This document shows positions 12,715 to 24,436 of a stretch of DNA of 64,000 nucleotides, in pieces. The stretch comes from Capitulum mitella (taxonomy: Eukaryota > Arthropoda > Thecostraca > Pollicipedomorpha > Pollicipedidae): assembly GCA_030062745.1 (NCBI GenBank), contig CP099841.1, positions 29,019,398 to 29,083,397 on the forward strand. Reading direction: 5' to 3'. The stretch's first letter is position 1. Every line of letters starts with the position of its first letter. A program made the translations under genes and the position numbers. The notes under the pieces are model-generated. The model saw nothing but the letters and a program-made list of their open reading frames with translations. It was not told the DNA's origin and ran no database searches.

Positions 12715-13020
12715 GGTTGGTTGGTTGGTTGGTTATTGGGTTATTTAACGACGCTCTCGACTGCCAGGGTCATTTCGCGTCGCAACTCTCACGCCAGTTG
12801 TCGCGGGGACGGCGAAATGCCGAATCCTAATGCAACCATTTCGCATGCTAGATCCGTATAAATTTCTGGTGAATGAGAACTGGCAGTTACGGTCCATTAG
12901 TTTAAATCGTCCAATCCCGAACACTGGGCGAAAATAGCCTTGTGAGATAGGCACTGAACAGTACTACGTACCCACGCAAAAAGGTACCATAGCCTTTGCT
13001 CTACCACAAAGGGATGGTCG
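12715..13020. mobile_element. SINE-like element of an arthropod-type family
   Basis: The stretch begins with a (GGTT)4 run at 12715-12733 and continues with ATTGGGTTATTTAACGACGC and a GCGTCGC core. I associate this wording with a short interspersed repeat that is common in several arthropod genomes. Near 13000 it has GCTCTACCAC, similar to the far end of that family. The match is from memory, not from a search, and the right boundary is uncertain. Confidence 0.4.
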
Positions 13021-13442
13021 GCTGGGACTTGGGACTTCCGAACCTCTACCCAGTCCTCAGTTAAATATCAGATTCCGGTCGACAAATCTCACCCACGAAG
13101 GCAGAGCAAGATGTGGCTTTAGCAGACTTCAAAGCACGATGTTCAGTTCAGTAGACTTAAGCCCAAATAAGTCCAGATATTCCGGGCAAGGCGAAACGCA
13201 AACGCTGCCGGCATACTCCAGGTATCCCGCGACAGAACTAGTTTTCAAACTCAGTCCTTTCTATACTAATCTTGGTCTGCTCAGATTCTGCTGATGAGTC
13301 GTCAATGCGTTACTTGTATCTTTAGCCTGCGTCATCCTGTTGAATCATTCAGCACTATTCTGTCTCGCTGGTCTTGACGGGACCCGGAATCAGTATCATT
13401 CGTGCCCCGAAAACAGACTCGCAAAGAAATAAAGTTCACATT

Positions 13443-13448
13443 TTTATT
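13443..13448 (-). terminator. Polyadenylation signal of BiP
   Basis: TTTATT on the plus strand reads AATAAA on the minus strand, about 475 bases after the BiP stop codon. It is the nearest canonical signal and gives a 3' untranslated region of about 0.5 kb. Confidence 0.6.
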
Positions 13449-13921
13449 ACAAACCTCTTCAAACGTTGCGTACAGTAGGCTGTACACAAAACAGCCCGAC
13501 CTCCGAGGTGGAATACAGTTTACAGCCAGAACTCGGGCATTTCGCAGACAGTTCGTCATGACACTTGCCAGAAATAAGTGCTCAAATAAGGTAGTTTCAA
13601 CCTACGTGACGACGGTAACAAGAACAAATGCCACTCGTGGTTCAAACGAAACCTTCAGGAAGTTGGACCCCTTTCACCAGTCTCCCACAACGTGCTGTCC
13701 ACTCTGCGCTCGCATCGCAGCAATTTTCAGACTTCTCAGCCAGCAACCGAGATTCACACACACACACTGCCAGGCACACCCATTTCAAAGAACTGAACGT
13801 TTTTCCCGTTGTGCCAGCATCTGAATTTAAAGCGGGACGCACAGAAGCCGGTCACAGCTGGACACGTCCACGCGAAATAAATATCACCGGTTAAGATTCG
13901 CCCTACCTATTGACCCGACCC

Positions 13922-15329
13922 CTACAACTCGTCCTTTTCGGACGTCTCGTCATCATCGGAGGGAGGCGGGGCACCGCCAGCGCCCTGGTACAGCTTCGAA
14001 ATGATGGGCTGGATCACGTCCTCCATCTCCTTTTTCTGCGCCTTGAACTCGGACGCCTCCGCCTCCTGGTTGCTGTCGAGCCACTTGATTTTCTCCTCGA
14101 CCACCTCCTCGATCTTGGCCTTCTCGTCCGACGACAGCTTCGCGCCCAGTTTCTCCTTGTCAGACAGCTGGTTCTTCAGGCTGTACGCGTACGACTCCAG
14201 CTCGTTACGAGCCTCCACGCGCTCCTTGAGCTTCTTGTCCTCGTCGGCGTACTTCTCAGAGTCCTGGATCATGCGTTCGATGTCCTCGGGCGTCAGCCGG
14301 TTCTGGTCGTTGGTGATGACGATCTTCTCCTTGGAGCCGGTGCCCTTGTCCTCGGCGGACACCTGCAGGATGCCGTTGGCATCGATCTCGAACGTCACCT
14401 CGATCTGGGGCACGCCGCGCGGCGCCGGCGGGATGCCGGTCAGGTCGAACTTGCCCAGCTCGTGATTGTCCTTGGTCATCGGCCGCTCGCCCTCGAACAC
14501 CGAGATGGTGACGGTGTGCTGGTTGTCCGAGGCGGTGGAAAACACTTGTGACTTCTTGGTCGGGATGACGGTGTTGCGGGTAATCAGCTTGGTCATGACG
14601 CCTCCGACGGTCTCGATGCCCAGGGTCAGAGGGTTGACGTCCAGCAGGACGATGTTGCTGGTGTCGCTGTCGCCGCTGAGCACGCCAGCCTGCACGGCAG
14701 CGCCGTACGCCACCGCCTCGTCCGGGTTGATGCCACGGCTCGGCTCCTTGCCGTTGAAGAACTCCTTGACGAGCTGCTGGATCTTGGGGATGCGAGTGGA
14801 GCCTCCGACCAGCACGATCTCGTCCACGTCCTTCTTCTGCAGGTCGGCATCGTCCAGCACCTTCTGGACGGGTTTCATGGTGCCGCGGAACAGGTCCATG
14901 TTCAGCTCCTCGAACTTGGCGCGCGTCAGGGTTTCGGAGAAGTCGTTACCCTCGAAGAAGTTCTCGATCTCGATCTTCACCTGGTGCTGAGAGCTGAGGG
15001 CACGCTTGGCCTTCTCCACCTCACGCCTGAGACGCTGGATGGCACGGTTGTTGCCTCGGATGTCCTTGCCGTGCTTCTTCTTGTACATCTTGATGAAGTG
15101 GTCCATGACGCGCTGGTCGAAGTCCTCTCCGCCCAGATGGGTGTCTCCGTTGGTGGCGACCACCTCGAACACGCCGTTGTCGATGGTGAGAAGGGACACA
15201 TCGAAGGTGCCACCGCCGAGATCGAACACCAGCACGTTCTTCTCACCCTCCTTCTTGTCCATGCCGTAGGCGATGGCGGCAGCGGTCGGCTCGTTGATGA
15301 TGCGCATGACTGTCAGGCCGGCGATCGAG

Positions 15330-15363
<34 letters not shown>

Positions 15364-17825
15364 TGAAGTACGCTGGCACGGTGACCACGGCGTGGGTCAC
15401 CTTCTTGCCCAGGTAGGCTTCAGCTGTCTCCTTCATTTTGGACAGCACCATGGCAGAGATCTCCTCAGGTGTAAAGACCTTATCTTTGCCATCAACTTCA
15501 ACCCTCACGTGGGGCTTGTTATTTTTCTCCAGAACCTGCAGCAGAAGAAAAATGTGTCAACAAATGAATAAACTTCACAAAGAACAAGATCCATTCAATG
15601 GTGACCAAATATGCCAAAAAGGCCAATAAGTAAGCATTCCATGGAAAAGTTTGCAGTTTTAGGAGCCAAATAGTGTTCTTTCATTTGAACTGGCACATTG
15701 TCATAGACAAGTAAAACATGTATCCCATCTTAACACTAGCAAAAATGAATGTAAGTGGCAAAGGATGCAAGATGTCTTTGCTTAAATGTGATTCCTTTCA
15801 CACTAAGGCAATGCAACTGGCCCGGTAAAACAAGGGAACAATGTTCAAAAAAATGTCATTCCAGTGTAGTGCTTGCAATGTTGTTGAGCAATGACTGCTT
15901 CAAAAAGCAGTAACTATTAAAATAATATGGACCCTTGCAGTGCTTTGCGAGGCACCAATCACAAACATTTAATATGAATATTAATCCCAGTGCAAAATCT
16001 GATCTTACCTTGAAAGGGAAGTACTTCAAGTCACTCTGGACTGCCTTGTCAGACCAGTCTCGGCCAATCAGGCGCTTCACATCAAAGATGGTGTTCTCTG
16101 GGTTGGAAGTAAGCTGGTTCTTGGCAGCATCACCAATAAGGCGCTCATCCTTTGTGAATGCCACATAGGATGGAGTAATGCGGTTACCCTGGTCGTTGGC
16201 AATAATCTCAACTCGTCCATTCTTGAAGACTCCAACACTGAAATAAAAAGACACGATTGTACAGGGCTACAAAGAAACAAAAATGTACAGAGTTGGAAAG
16301 AATAATGTCATTACTTGCTCACCAAACATACAATTTCCATCCCTATCAGATGGTTTTTAAGTGATCATTTTATTTCTTAAAGCTGTTATGTCAATAAAAC
16401 CACAACAGAACTTATCTTTACCATCCAATACCTGGGGCTACAAAAACTGCTGTCCCTTTTAGAAAGATGAATGGTACTAATGCCAAATGCAAAAACTACT
16501 CAAAATGCAAAGAGAATAAGCATGCAGAAAGGATAACCTAATAACACCTAATAATAGATAATCAAAGGTGGTGCAACAATGGTGGAGTAATAAACCTTTT
16601 TAACAAATTTGACCCAACTGGTTGTGCAGCAATGCTAGGGATGAAACCTATGCTAAACACAGCTTGTTTCATGAACTCTTATCCCTATATCCCATAGAAC
16701 AATTAGCAAACTAGTAGCTGATTTTGTGGTGACTTAACAGGCCTCAAAAGATGCAACATGACTGACAGTCAGCTTGACCCCATGTTGGCCAGATGCCAAA
16801 TGATTCATGGGCCAAACATTGCATGCTAATGCCACTCAAACCAGTCCTTCCAGACAAGAAGACCAGTTGTCTGAGTTATCAATCACAGAAGCACAATCAT
16901 TTTTTACCTCCAGGTTGCTGGTCACCTTACAGCTAAGTTGCAGCCAACAAACCAACTTCTTCACAAGTTTTTAGGCACATCATCCAGGGAACCACAGAAA
17001 GAACTCTGAATTTGTAGCATCAACTGAACTTATTCTTTTGCCATGAGTCATACTTCTACAAAATTTGCCAAGCCACCCTATATCATTAGGTAATGACCTA
17101 GCCTTTCCCCTTTCACATCATACTAGCATTGCTGCTTCATGAAAATCCTCAAGATAGTACATGTTTGCCTGCATATACAACCCTTTGATTTTTTGTAATC
17201 TGTGATGAGTTTTTCAAAAGCCATGTCCCAATGAATATGCTGATGGTGTACCATAAGTCCTCACAATGCCTCCAAACAGCATTAATGACTCACATGAAGA
17301 CATGCCATGACCTGATGTGTGACATCCTGGTCAACTATTTCTGGTAACAAGCAGCAGCTGTGGCAAAGTTTGGGCTATTGGCTTTTGTCATTCAACAGGC
17401 CAAATACACAAGGATGAAGTAGGGAAAAGTTCCATACCTTGACAGTTCATTTAGTCTTACAGAAAGAAAGATAACATGAGCCATCCCCATGTAAATCAAG
17501 CACAAAAATTGGTGTTAACCAATCTGTCCAGTTACAACAAAGACATAAAACATGCCATTAATTCTTGCTTTGTGTCACATGCATCAAAAAAGATGCATAT
17601 GTTAGAAAACATGGCTACCATCTATGGTTAGTCATTTTTAATTCCAAAATACCATCTGCATGATTTTACAAGAATGCCCCAGGAACACATTTACACAACT
17701 CACCAAGAGTATGTTGTTCCAAGATCAATGCCAATGACAGTTCCAACCTCTGCCTTTTCATCCTTGTCAGCCGCAAACACTGCAATGGCCATACACAGGC
17801 CAAGGAGCAACAGTCTTGTAGACAT
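13922..17825 (-). CDS. HSPA5: Endoplasmic reticulum chaperone BiP (GRP78, Hsp70 family)
   Basis: Coding exons 17704-17825, 16009-16237 and 13922-15535 join in phase to give 654 residues, the same length as human BiP. The order is: signal peptide at residues 1-19 ending VFAA; ATPase domain beginning [10 protein letters not shown] at about 32-41, with [14 protein letters not shown] and [12 protein letters not shown]; linker [10 protein letters not shown]; substrate-binding domain with [10 protein letters not shown] and [18 protein letters not shown]; helical lid; acidic tail ending in the ER retention signal KDEL. The protein folds nascent secretory proteins in the ER lumen and holds the unfolded-protein sensors inactive. 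A non-coding first exon ends at 18339 and the coding exon begins at 17844. Introns are almost free of CpG, whereas the last exon is very GC-rich at third positions. Identification is essentially certain. Confidence 0.99.
16260..17703. other. CpG-free intron of BiP
   Basis: By reading through the intron I find no CG dinucleotide at all between about 16260 and 17703, although TG and CA are abundant and both flanking exons contain CG. The rest of the BiP introns, 15536-16008 and 17850-18070, are also nearly free. It contains no other feature. Confidence 0.85.
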
Positions 17826-18338
17826 TTTGGTCTGATATGTAATTCTGGAAAAAGAAATCCAATTATTGGAAACAGCACACAAGTACATTTGCAGGATGAC
17901 TAAGTTAACACATCATGCATTGAGCTATAATGTCAAACCAAAATGTCTCAGCAATGGAAATTGCACACTAACAAGGTACTTACAAGAAGCAACTTGAGCA
18001 TTTTCCATGCAAAGGTAACACCCATGACTATGCCATCAGCAATAATTTAGAGGGAATCAAATGCACATCAGAAAACGGGCTTTTTATCCTTCTTTTAGGC
18101 ATGTCTGGCTAGTACTGTGTAGCCAAAATCCCATGACACATGTAACATACCACGTACTTTATGACCTGCACAAAACTTTGCCTATTTAACAGAAGGAACA
18201 GATGTCGAGGCAATTCTTTCCGTGCAATTCCTAAGGCTCTGAAAATGAAAAAAAATATGTAGTCTGCGCACACAGCTTTCCGTTCCTACGCCTACGCGGG
18301 ATATTATTCTCAAGAAAACTCAAGATACAGAAACATAC

Positions 18339-18410
18339 CTTAACGATGAAAACCGGTAATGTCCAGTCTATCTCGACACTCCCACAACAGGCGACTTCAC
18401 GACGCGAATG
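18339..18410 (-). other. Non-coding first exon of BiP (5' end approximate)
   Basis: On the minus strand, TTCATCGTTAAG is followed by the 5' splice site GTATGT at 18338. The matching 3' splice site is TTTTTCCAG just before 17844, 19 bases upstream of the start codon. The transcription start is not visible and is placed only by its distance from the ERSE. Confidence 0.6.
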
Positions 18411-18478
18411 AACCGGCTCGTGCGCTTGCCGGACACGCAGCCACGACCGCTGACGGGGAACTCGGTCAACGATTTTGG

Positions 18479-18497
18479 CGTGGCTGCCTGTGATTGG
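18479..18497 (-). promoter_or_regulatory. ER stress response element (ERSE) of the BiP promoter
   Basis: On the minus strand the sequence is CCAAT, exactly nine bases, then CCACG. This is the perfect consensus bound by NF-Y together with ATF6 (and XBP1) in the unfolded protein response. It lies about 80-140 bases upstream of the non-coding first exon, as in vertebrate GRP78 promoters. Confidence 0.9.
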
Positions 18498-18507
18498 ACA
18501 AAGTATA

Positions 18508-18515
18508 TGACGTCA
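18508..18515. promoter_or_regulatory. CRE/ATF palindrome TGACGTCA
   Basis: A perfect 8-bp CRE lies 10 bases beyond the ERSE on the distal side. Mammalian GRP78 promoters also carry an ATF/CRE site upstream of the ERSE block, so this placement is consistent with ATF4/CREB-type control of BiP. Confidence 0.75.
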
Positions 18516-18520
18516 TCCCA

Positions 18521-18539
18521 CTACGGCGTTTTTGATTGG
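18521..18539 (-). promoter_or_regulatory. Degenerate second ERSE-like half-site
   Basis: A second CCAAT (minus strand, 18535-18539) is followed nine bases later by CGTAG, which matches only two of the five CCACG positions. The CCAAT box is credible; calling it an ERSE is weak. Confidence 0.4.
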
Positions 18540-21500
18540 CTCGAGTACACAGAGTTGGCAGCGCTGTTCTCGTCCATTCGGCCACGTAGCCTTCAAATAA
18601 CGAAGGCATTCTTGTGCAGGATAGTAAACGTGCAGCCGGCTTTCGAAGTCGATATCAAACGCATATACTGTTGTGGTGAAGTTCGTGGACCATCTTGACA
18701 CTAACTTCTTTAAGTTCTACAAATCACGAGGTCTGCGTGGCCAAACGTTTTGCATTTTCATGGCATTTCAAGAACCTTGTATTACTTCACGAAATTCTAA
18801 GAGCTGTACCGTCGGGTGGTACCACAGAGTCCCCTGTAAATCCGTGCCTTAAACCTTTACTTCTTCGTTGACGCCAGTTAGCATGCGGCTTGCCGTTCCA
18901 AAAGCACAAAAATATCGTGAACAACGTAATTTTATCGAGCTGGAAGGCATGCGAGGACGTCACATGACAACTGCACAGATTTTGGACGTCGCCAGAATGA
19001 AATATACTATCTGCAGTCCACGCGACGGCGATATGCATCTGCCATACATTCCGAAGACGGTGCTCATCATGGCACTACCCATTGGCAGCAGGGTTTGCAT
19101 TTGACGCGTTCCCTTCAGTGCAACGTTCGTAGTACCTCTTCTCCAGACAACATTGGGAACGTTTGCATCCGCGTACAACTTGCTAAGCTTATCCTATGAT
19201 CGGCGACGCGAAGGCTGAGCATGTGACCCTCAACTGACAGATGATCAGGTAATTTTCCTGAGTCATTAATACATATACTCAACCAACGGTATCCTGATGT
19301 ATTTTTGAACATACATCTACGACAGGTGCATATGTAGCTGCACACGCTCAGAAGAGCAGTTGAAACCTTCAATAATGATTTACTGATTAATTGCAGGATC
19401 AAACGCGTTCGAACTACAACTACTCATACCACGTTTTCATATATTTTTTCAGCTTCATGGCTTCCAGGGTGCGCAGTAGTTCCTCTACCATATCCGTACC
19501 TAAACCTGTTTTTCAAAACCGTTCGATATATGCACATATGTATTACTCTGAGAGGTTACGTCCATCGCTTGTTACTGTATCAGGATTACACCGCAACCGA
19601 TTCCGTGTACTGTGGTGCACGGATAGGTCACAAGGGAACATTCAATGCAACGAAACCTTACAAGGCAAACAAAAATGGCCAGCAAACAAGCAGCAGTCAT
19701 AGAATGGATTTTCATCACAGAATGCATTCCGTCGGATATTACCGATGTGTCAGGAAAACACAGCAAACGAAAGGATGTACGGGTGAAAAAAAAACTCATC
19801 GCGCCTGCATCCACCGAAGAAAACCCCAGCGCGTCGTCACCGACGACAGGTAAGCAAGTCCCACTGGCGGTTTGGAAGAGAGGTTTTGGTAAAACGGCGG
19901 TCCATTTGCTCGAAACGAAACCCTATGCGTAGCAGTCCGCTCTTCTCGTCCGAGAACGCTTCCTTAATATGTTTCCGACCCCTAAATATTTTCCTGACAG
20001 TTCCTTTGTTCGGAAACGTTTGGCACACCGCTCCTGGTGATGGCAAAGTAGCGCACCAGGACACCCTGACAGCAGCACCCAGCTAGTCGTTCCGTTACTT
20101 CCAGTCCGTGCTGAGGGAGAGGGCCGAGTCCAGGCAGCATGGGAGAGGAGGCGCGACGCCCCCAGCAGTGTCCGACCATCTGCCGAAGGAAACGTTCGTG
20201 AGTCATCACGACGATGGTCTCCGGCACATGAACGACACGCCATGCTCAAGCACAAGTCACGTGATTGTAAGCCACCGCAACATTGCGGACCTGGGAGGCC
20301 GGGATAATTCCATAACCGTTATGACCACAGTCATTGTGCCTTCGGACTGCGTACCAATGTGTCACCAGTGACGACGAAAATACCACACAGTTATACATAC
20401 TTGGCCAACAGCACACCGCAGGCACGACACTCCTGACAACGCCACAACACGCCAGTGTTGTGGCGTTGTCAGGCTGGGACGCCAATGGGCGTCCCAGCCA
20501 GAGAACAACGTTAACATTAACGCCCATCAGCATCGTCACCAGCAGCGAAACAAACAGCTGCGAGAGCCTGTCGTTCTCTGTGCTCGCGACACATAATCCT
20601 GAGGGTGGCGTGTGCCGGTTCTCCGCGGTGTCACGTACTCTGTCGCTGTGTGGACGTCCGTCGGGGAGCCGCTCGTCACGCGGTCACCTCGCCGGACCCG
20701 CAGCGTCGCTCCAGAGACGGGCCCGGCCGTGGCGGCGAACCGGACAGGGCAGGGTCAGCAGATCTCATAACGAAGGCCCTCGACGTGCGACCATACGTGC
20801 CACCCTCCTTCGGCTTCCGCGGTGGCTTCTCCGCCGTTGAGTCAGCTCGGTGTTCCCCTCAGCCGATCGCAGGGGAAAGCCTGGCCTGCCGCCCGGCCGG
20901 TCCGCGGAGTGAGCTCGGTTTGCCCCTCAGCCGGCGGCTGACGGCCGGGCCGGCCGCGGCGAGGGCGTGGCCGCTCCGGCCGGCCCAGTGCCCCGGCGGC
21001 GGCCGGACGGGAGGGGCTTCAGCCGGTCCCAGCGGTCAATCCGGTTACCAGGCGCTCGGCCGGCGAACCAGGCAAGGCCGCGGCGTGGGTTGCGCGGCGG
21101 CGAAGTCGGTGACATCGCCGCTCCGCAGAGGTGGATCTGGAATAAATCAAGTAACCGTTACTGCGGCATCAACCAGCGCGACAGCACGTCTTACATCATT
21201 ACAGCAGATTTATTTGGCCAAAGCGCAATGCGCTACGTGAACTGCAAAAAAACTGCACACATAACCAGCCGCAAAATTAGCATTATAAACGCAGAATCCA
21301 ATGATACCATAAACACGTGAAAATGAAGTGCAATAGCGAAAGCTCGTCAGCGTGTCCAAAGCCACTGCAAATTCCAACGCTGACAGCAGTTTCTGACGTT
21401 AACCCCCGTGACGATAGGACCGGACCCGCAAGCCACTGTCGGCTCTGACAGCGGCGTCCGACCGGAGACAAGTGGGCCGATGAAACCCCACAAGTGTGTC

Positions 21501-23707
21501 CCGGTCAGCCTCGGCCGTAGCGGCGGCGACTCCAGCCCAGGCCAGGCACCCGGCTACGGGCCCCTGGACCCAGCGGCGGGCCCAGGGACCAGCAGCGGAC
21601 CCTGGGACCCTGGGACCCAGCGGCGGCCCCAGGACCCAGCAGCGAGCCGGGCCAGGCGCTCTGTTGCGTGCGTGGCGTCACCTCCAGCCGCCGCGTTAGG
21701 GTGCGATTAAGCGAGGCACGGGAGGGCTGGTGTCAAAGGGTGTCAACGGTAGCTGCAGTGACGCCGCATACTGCGGGGAAGCGCGTAGAGGTATGGCCTC
21801 TGTGTTGAGCATGGCCTAGAATATTCGTGCATCAACCTGTCTTCGCGAATGTGGTGGAATAAAGCTACTCAGTATATACCAAGAAGCATAAAGGACACAG
21901 GAAAGGCGATGACGTGAAGGTGTTGTTTCCCCGTATCACGAAAGCATGGAAGACATAAGTAAAGAATGATGCCGAAGATAATATGCGATGTGCAATGCTC
22001 ACGCAATGTGCGACTGATATCTGTCAAGGAAACGAACATTAAATGACACAGATCTGACGAGCCGACGCAGGGGCACGTCTTTTTGCGGGGTGGTGAATGG
22101 ACCGTGAGGTCACAACCAGATTTGACCTTTAAAGAAACGCATCCAACTGACAGCATATCCCCATTACCCTGCAGTTAAATGTCAGACCCCGCAATGGCCC
22201 AGATACGCCAGGATCCACAAATGCCTGAACGCAGTGGTAACAGAACGGCTAACAGAAGGATAATTAATTCGAGGTAAAACGGCCATGGTATACGAATGTG
22301 TGTATCAGTGTAATCGTGTGGTTCTATCCAAGGCCTGCCAGCACTTTTCACTTCCTCTGTTGAGATGAAATGCGTCGTCGGCAATAGACAGGCACGTAAC
22401 TAGGCAAAACATGCAAGGGGCGGCCAAGAAACAATACGTTTCAAAAGTAATGTGTCAAGCGTCAGCCCTATCCAATAACACCGAGGCAGACTATCGCTCC
22501 AGGGTGATGTTATCAATCTGCTGACAAAATAAGGGAATTGATAACTGAGGGTGAATGTGCTCCAGCTCCCTCATTTTAACTATGAGACTGGGAATGTAAA
22601 GAAAGTGAAAATCCCAGGGGATTGCAATCGAAGATAGCGTGCCGACAAATGAAGTAGCTGCGTGCAAAAGTATGCAATAATTAACCAGACACAGAATGTT
22701 ACCTTGCAACAATCCACAGGAGCCAGCGAAGGAGACAGAAACAGAAACAGAGACAGACAGAGAAGAGAACAGATATTCACCAACATCCAAACGTCACCTA
22801 CACAATGTCTATTTTGACAACAGATACCACCAGCTGATATCAGTGTCAAGCTACGTCAACGCATCTCCCTAAAACATTCAGGCCACTTATGTCCCTCCTC
22901 CCAAAGACGAATAAATATCAAACAACGCCAGGCAAACGGTAACAACAATCGCTTCAACAGCCTAGCTACGGCGATAGACAAACGTCTACACCATCACACA
23001 TAAGGTCGGAGACAGGGACGGACCTATGACAAAAATGATTCCGGTAACAGCATCATGAAACATACAAAGTACGTGGAAGGAATAACGCTACAAATGCATC
23101 AAAATACGACGGGATATATTTCTGTTCGCGTCAAACTATACGCATGCGACTCGTGAGGATTTGATGGAAATGCGGGCACTAACGTATAGCAAAAACTTGG
23201 TACCTAGGTAAATACGGTTATGGACAGTGTCTGATGCGTAGTTGGACGCTGGGAAACGGTTTTTGGAACCGTGACCATCAAAACACGAAAATCATCAACG
23301 AACACGAAAACTAACTTCTGCAGGTCATACAGTGGTCAAAGAACCAGAACCAGGCTACACCGATCGGCCGGGTCATCAAACTGGGAAAGAACTAGCCCTG
23401 CGAGTCGGTGACATGCCAACAGCTATGGAACTTTCGTCAGTGACTTAACTAGCCAGTCCTCTATGCTGGATCAGGATAAGAAAGAATTTTGGTTGAGTTC
23501 GCGCAAGCATTCATACGGGAGATGCCCAATGCGTTTCGAAAAAAATGTTTGATACTCCACGGCTGGTAGCTACCTCGACGCATGGCTCTAAGAAAAGCGT
23601 AAACGTATCCTGATGTTAATGCTACCAAAGAGAATGTTTTCAAGACCTGGCCTGTAATGAGAGTAAAATGAATCGATAGGAGAGGGGATTTCACCTCACG
23701 ATCCAAC
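18540..23707. other. Intergenic region between BiP and PGAP2
   Basis: No supportable coding exon is present. The stretch contains the double hairpin at 20432-20498, a CpG-rich block at about 20600-21140 that is open in several frames, short GGGACCCAGCGGCG-like repeats at about 21540-21660, a purine-rich run near 22730-22770, and otherwise unique sequence with normal CpG. Confidence 0.5.
20432..20498. repeat. Two adjacent perfect hairpins
   Basis: The first hairpin has 19-bp arms, 20432-20450 and 20455-20473, with the 4-base loop GCCA. The second has 11-bp arms, 20473-20483 and 20488-20498, with the loop AATG. The two share base 20473. Perfect arms of this length imply recent origin or selection. 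No tract of T or terminator context is present. Confidence 0.9.
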
Positions 23708-24436
23708 CTACTTCTGTTTGACACTACTCACACAAAGCTGCAGGTCATGGAAGTCCCAGTAGGACGTGGCGTGGAAGGACATGTTCGACAAAACCATGCA
23801 GGTCTCGAAGATGGCGAACAACGAGTACACGCCGGGCTCGCAATAGGCGTTGTGCCTCACGAACAGGTACATGGCATTGGCCAGGCTGAACACATTGCAC
23901 AGCAGCAGGCGCAGCTTCCAGCGGAACGAGACGCACTCGTGGCGCGTGGGCGGCGCGGCGCGGCAGCGCGCCAGGAGCGCCGTCAGCAGCGCCATGTACG
24001 CCTCCGAGCCGAGCACGAACGCCGTGAACGAGAGCCGGTGCAGGGCGTAATGCTCCATCGAGCCGACGAACGAGACGCCGGTCAGGCCTAGCTGCTCCAG
24101 CAGGTAGCAGAACGAGCAGAGGCGCGCCAGGCGGCGGCAGCCGGCCGTCTGGCGCAGCACGCGCGCCAGGTAGCCGGCGTACAGGTAGCCGAGCAACACG
24201 CGCGGCGCCAGGTGCAGCGCCAGCAGCGCGCGCCAGATGAACTTCTGCGGCGAGAACTTGCCCGCTGCCGACGACACAGACGGGAAGAAGTTGTAGACGA
24301 GGCAGTGCGTGCGGTTGGCGACGTCGAAGTGGAGGTAGAGCGAAAGCGCGAAGCAGACGGTCAGCGCGCAGAGCGGCAGCAGCACGGTGACGGCGGCCAG
24401 GTGCCGCACCAGCAGCACGTGCATCACCTTGGTCAT
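23708..24436 (-). CDS. PGAP2: PGAP2 homologue (post-GPI-attachment remodelling, FRAG1 family), single exon
   Basis: A 242-residue multi-membrane protein (human PGAP2 is about 254). Family marks are CLVYNFFPSVSSAAGKFSPQ followed by FIWRALLALHLAPR near residues 50-80, SFRWKLRLLLCN, a RHNAYCEPGVYSLFAIFE segment, and NMSFHATSYWDFHD near the end. The frame stays open to an upstream ATG at 24544, but MTKVMHVLL at 24436 fits the usual PGAP2 start just before the first hydrophobic helix; the upstream stretch looks like untranslated leader. PGAP2 acts in the Golgi in fatty-acid remodelling of GPI anchors. The gene has no intron here, unlike most of its neighbours, and the coding sequence is strongly GC-rich. 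The tail CVSSVKQK is weakly conserved. Confidence 0.9.
   Translation of the reverse strand: MTKVMHVLLVRHLAAVTVLLPLCALTVCFALSLYLHFDVANRTHCLVYNFFPSVSSAAGKFSPQKFIWRALLALHLAPRVLLGYLYAGYLARVLRQTAGCRRLARLCSFCYLLEQLGLTGVSFVGSMEHYALHRLSFTAFVLGSEAYMALLTALLARCRAAPPTRHECVSFRWKLRLLLCNVFSLANAMYLFVRHNAYCEPGVYSLFAIFETCMVLSNMSFHATSYWDFHDLQLCVSSVKQK

Noticed and set aside
20605-21240. A 211-codon plus-strand frame
   Set aside because: It lies in a CpG-rich block open in several frames, with no recognisable domain.
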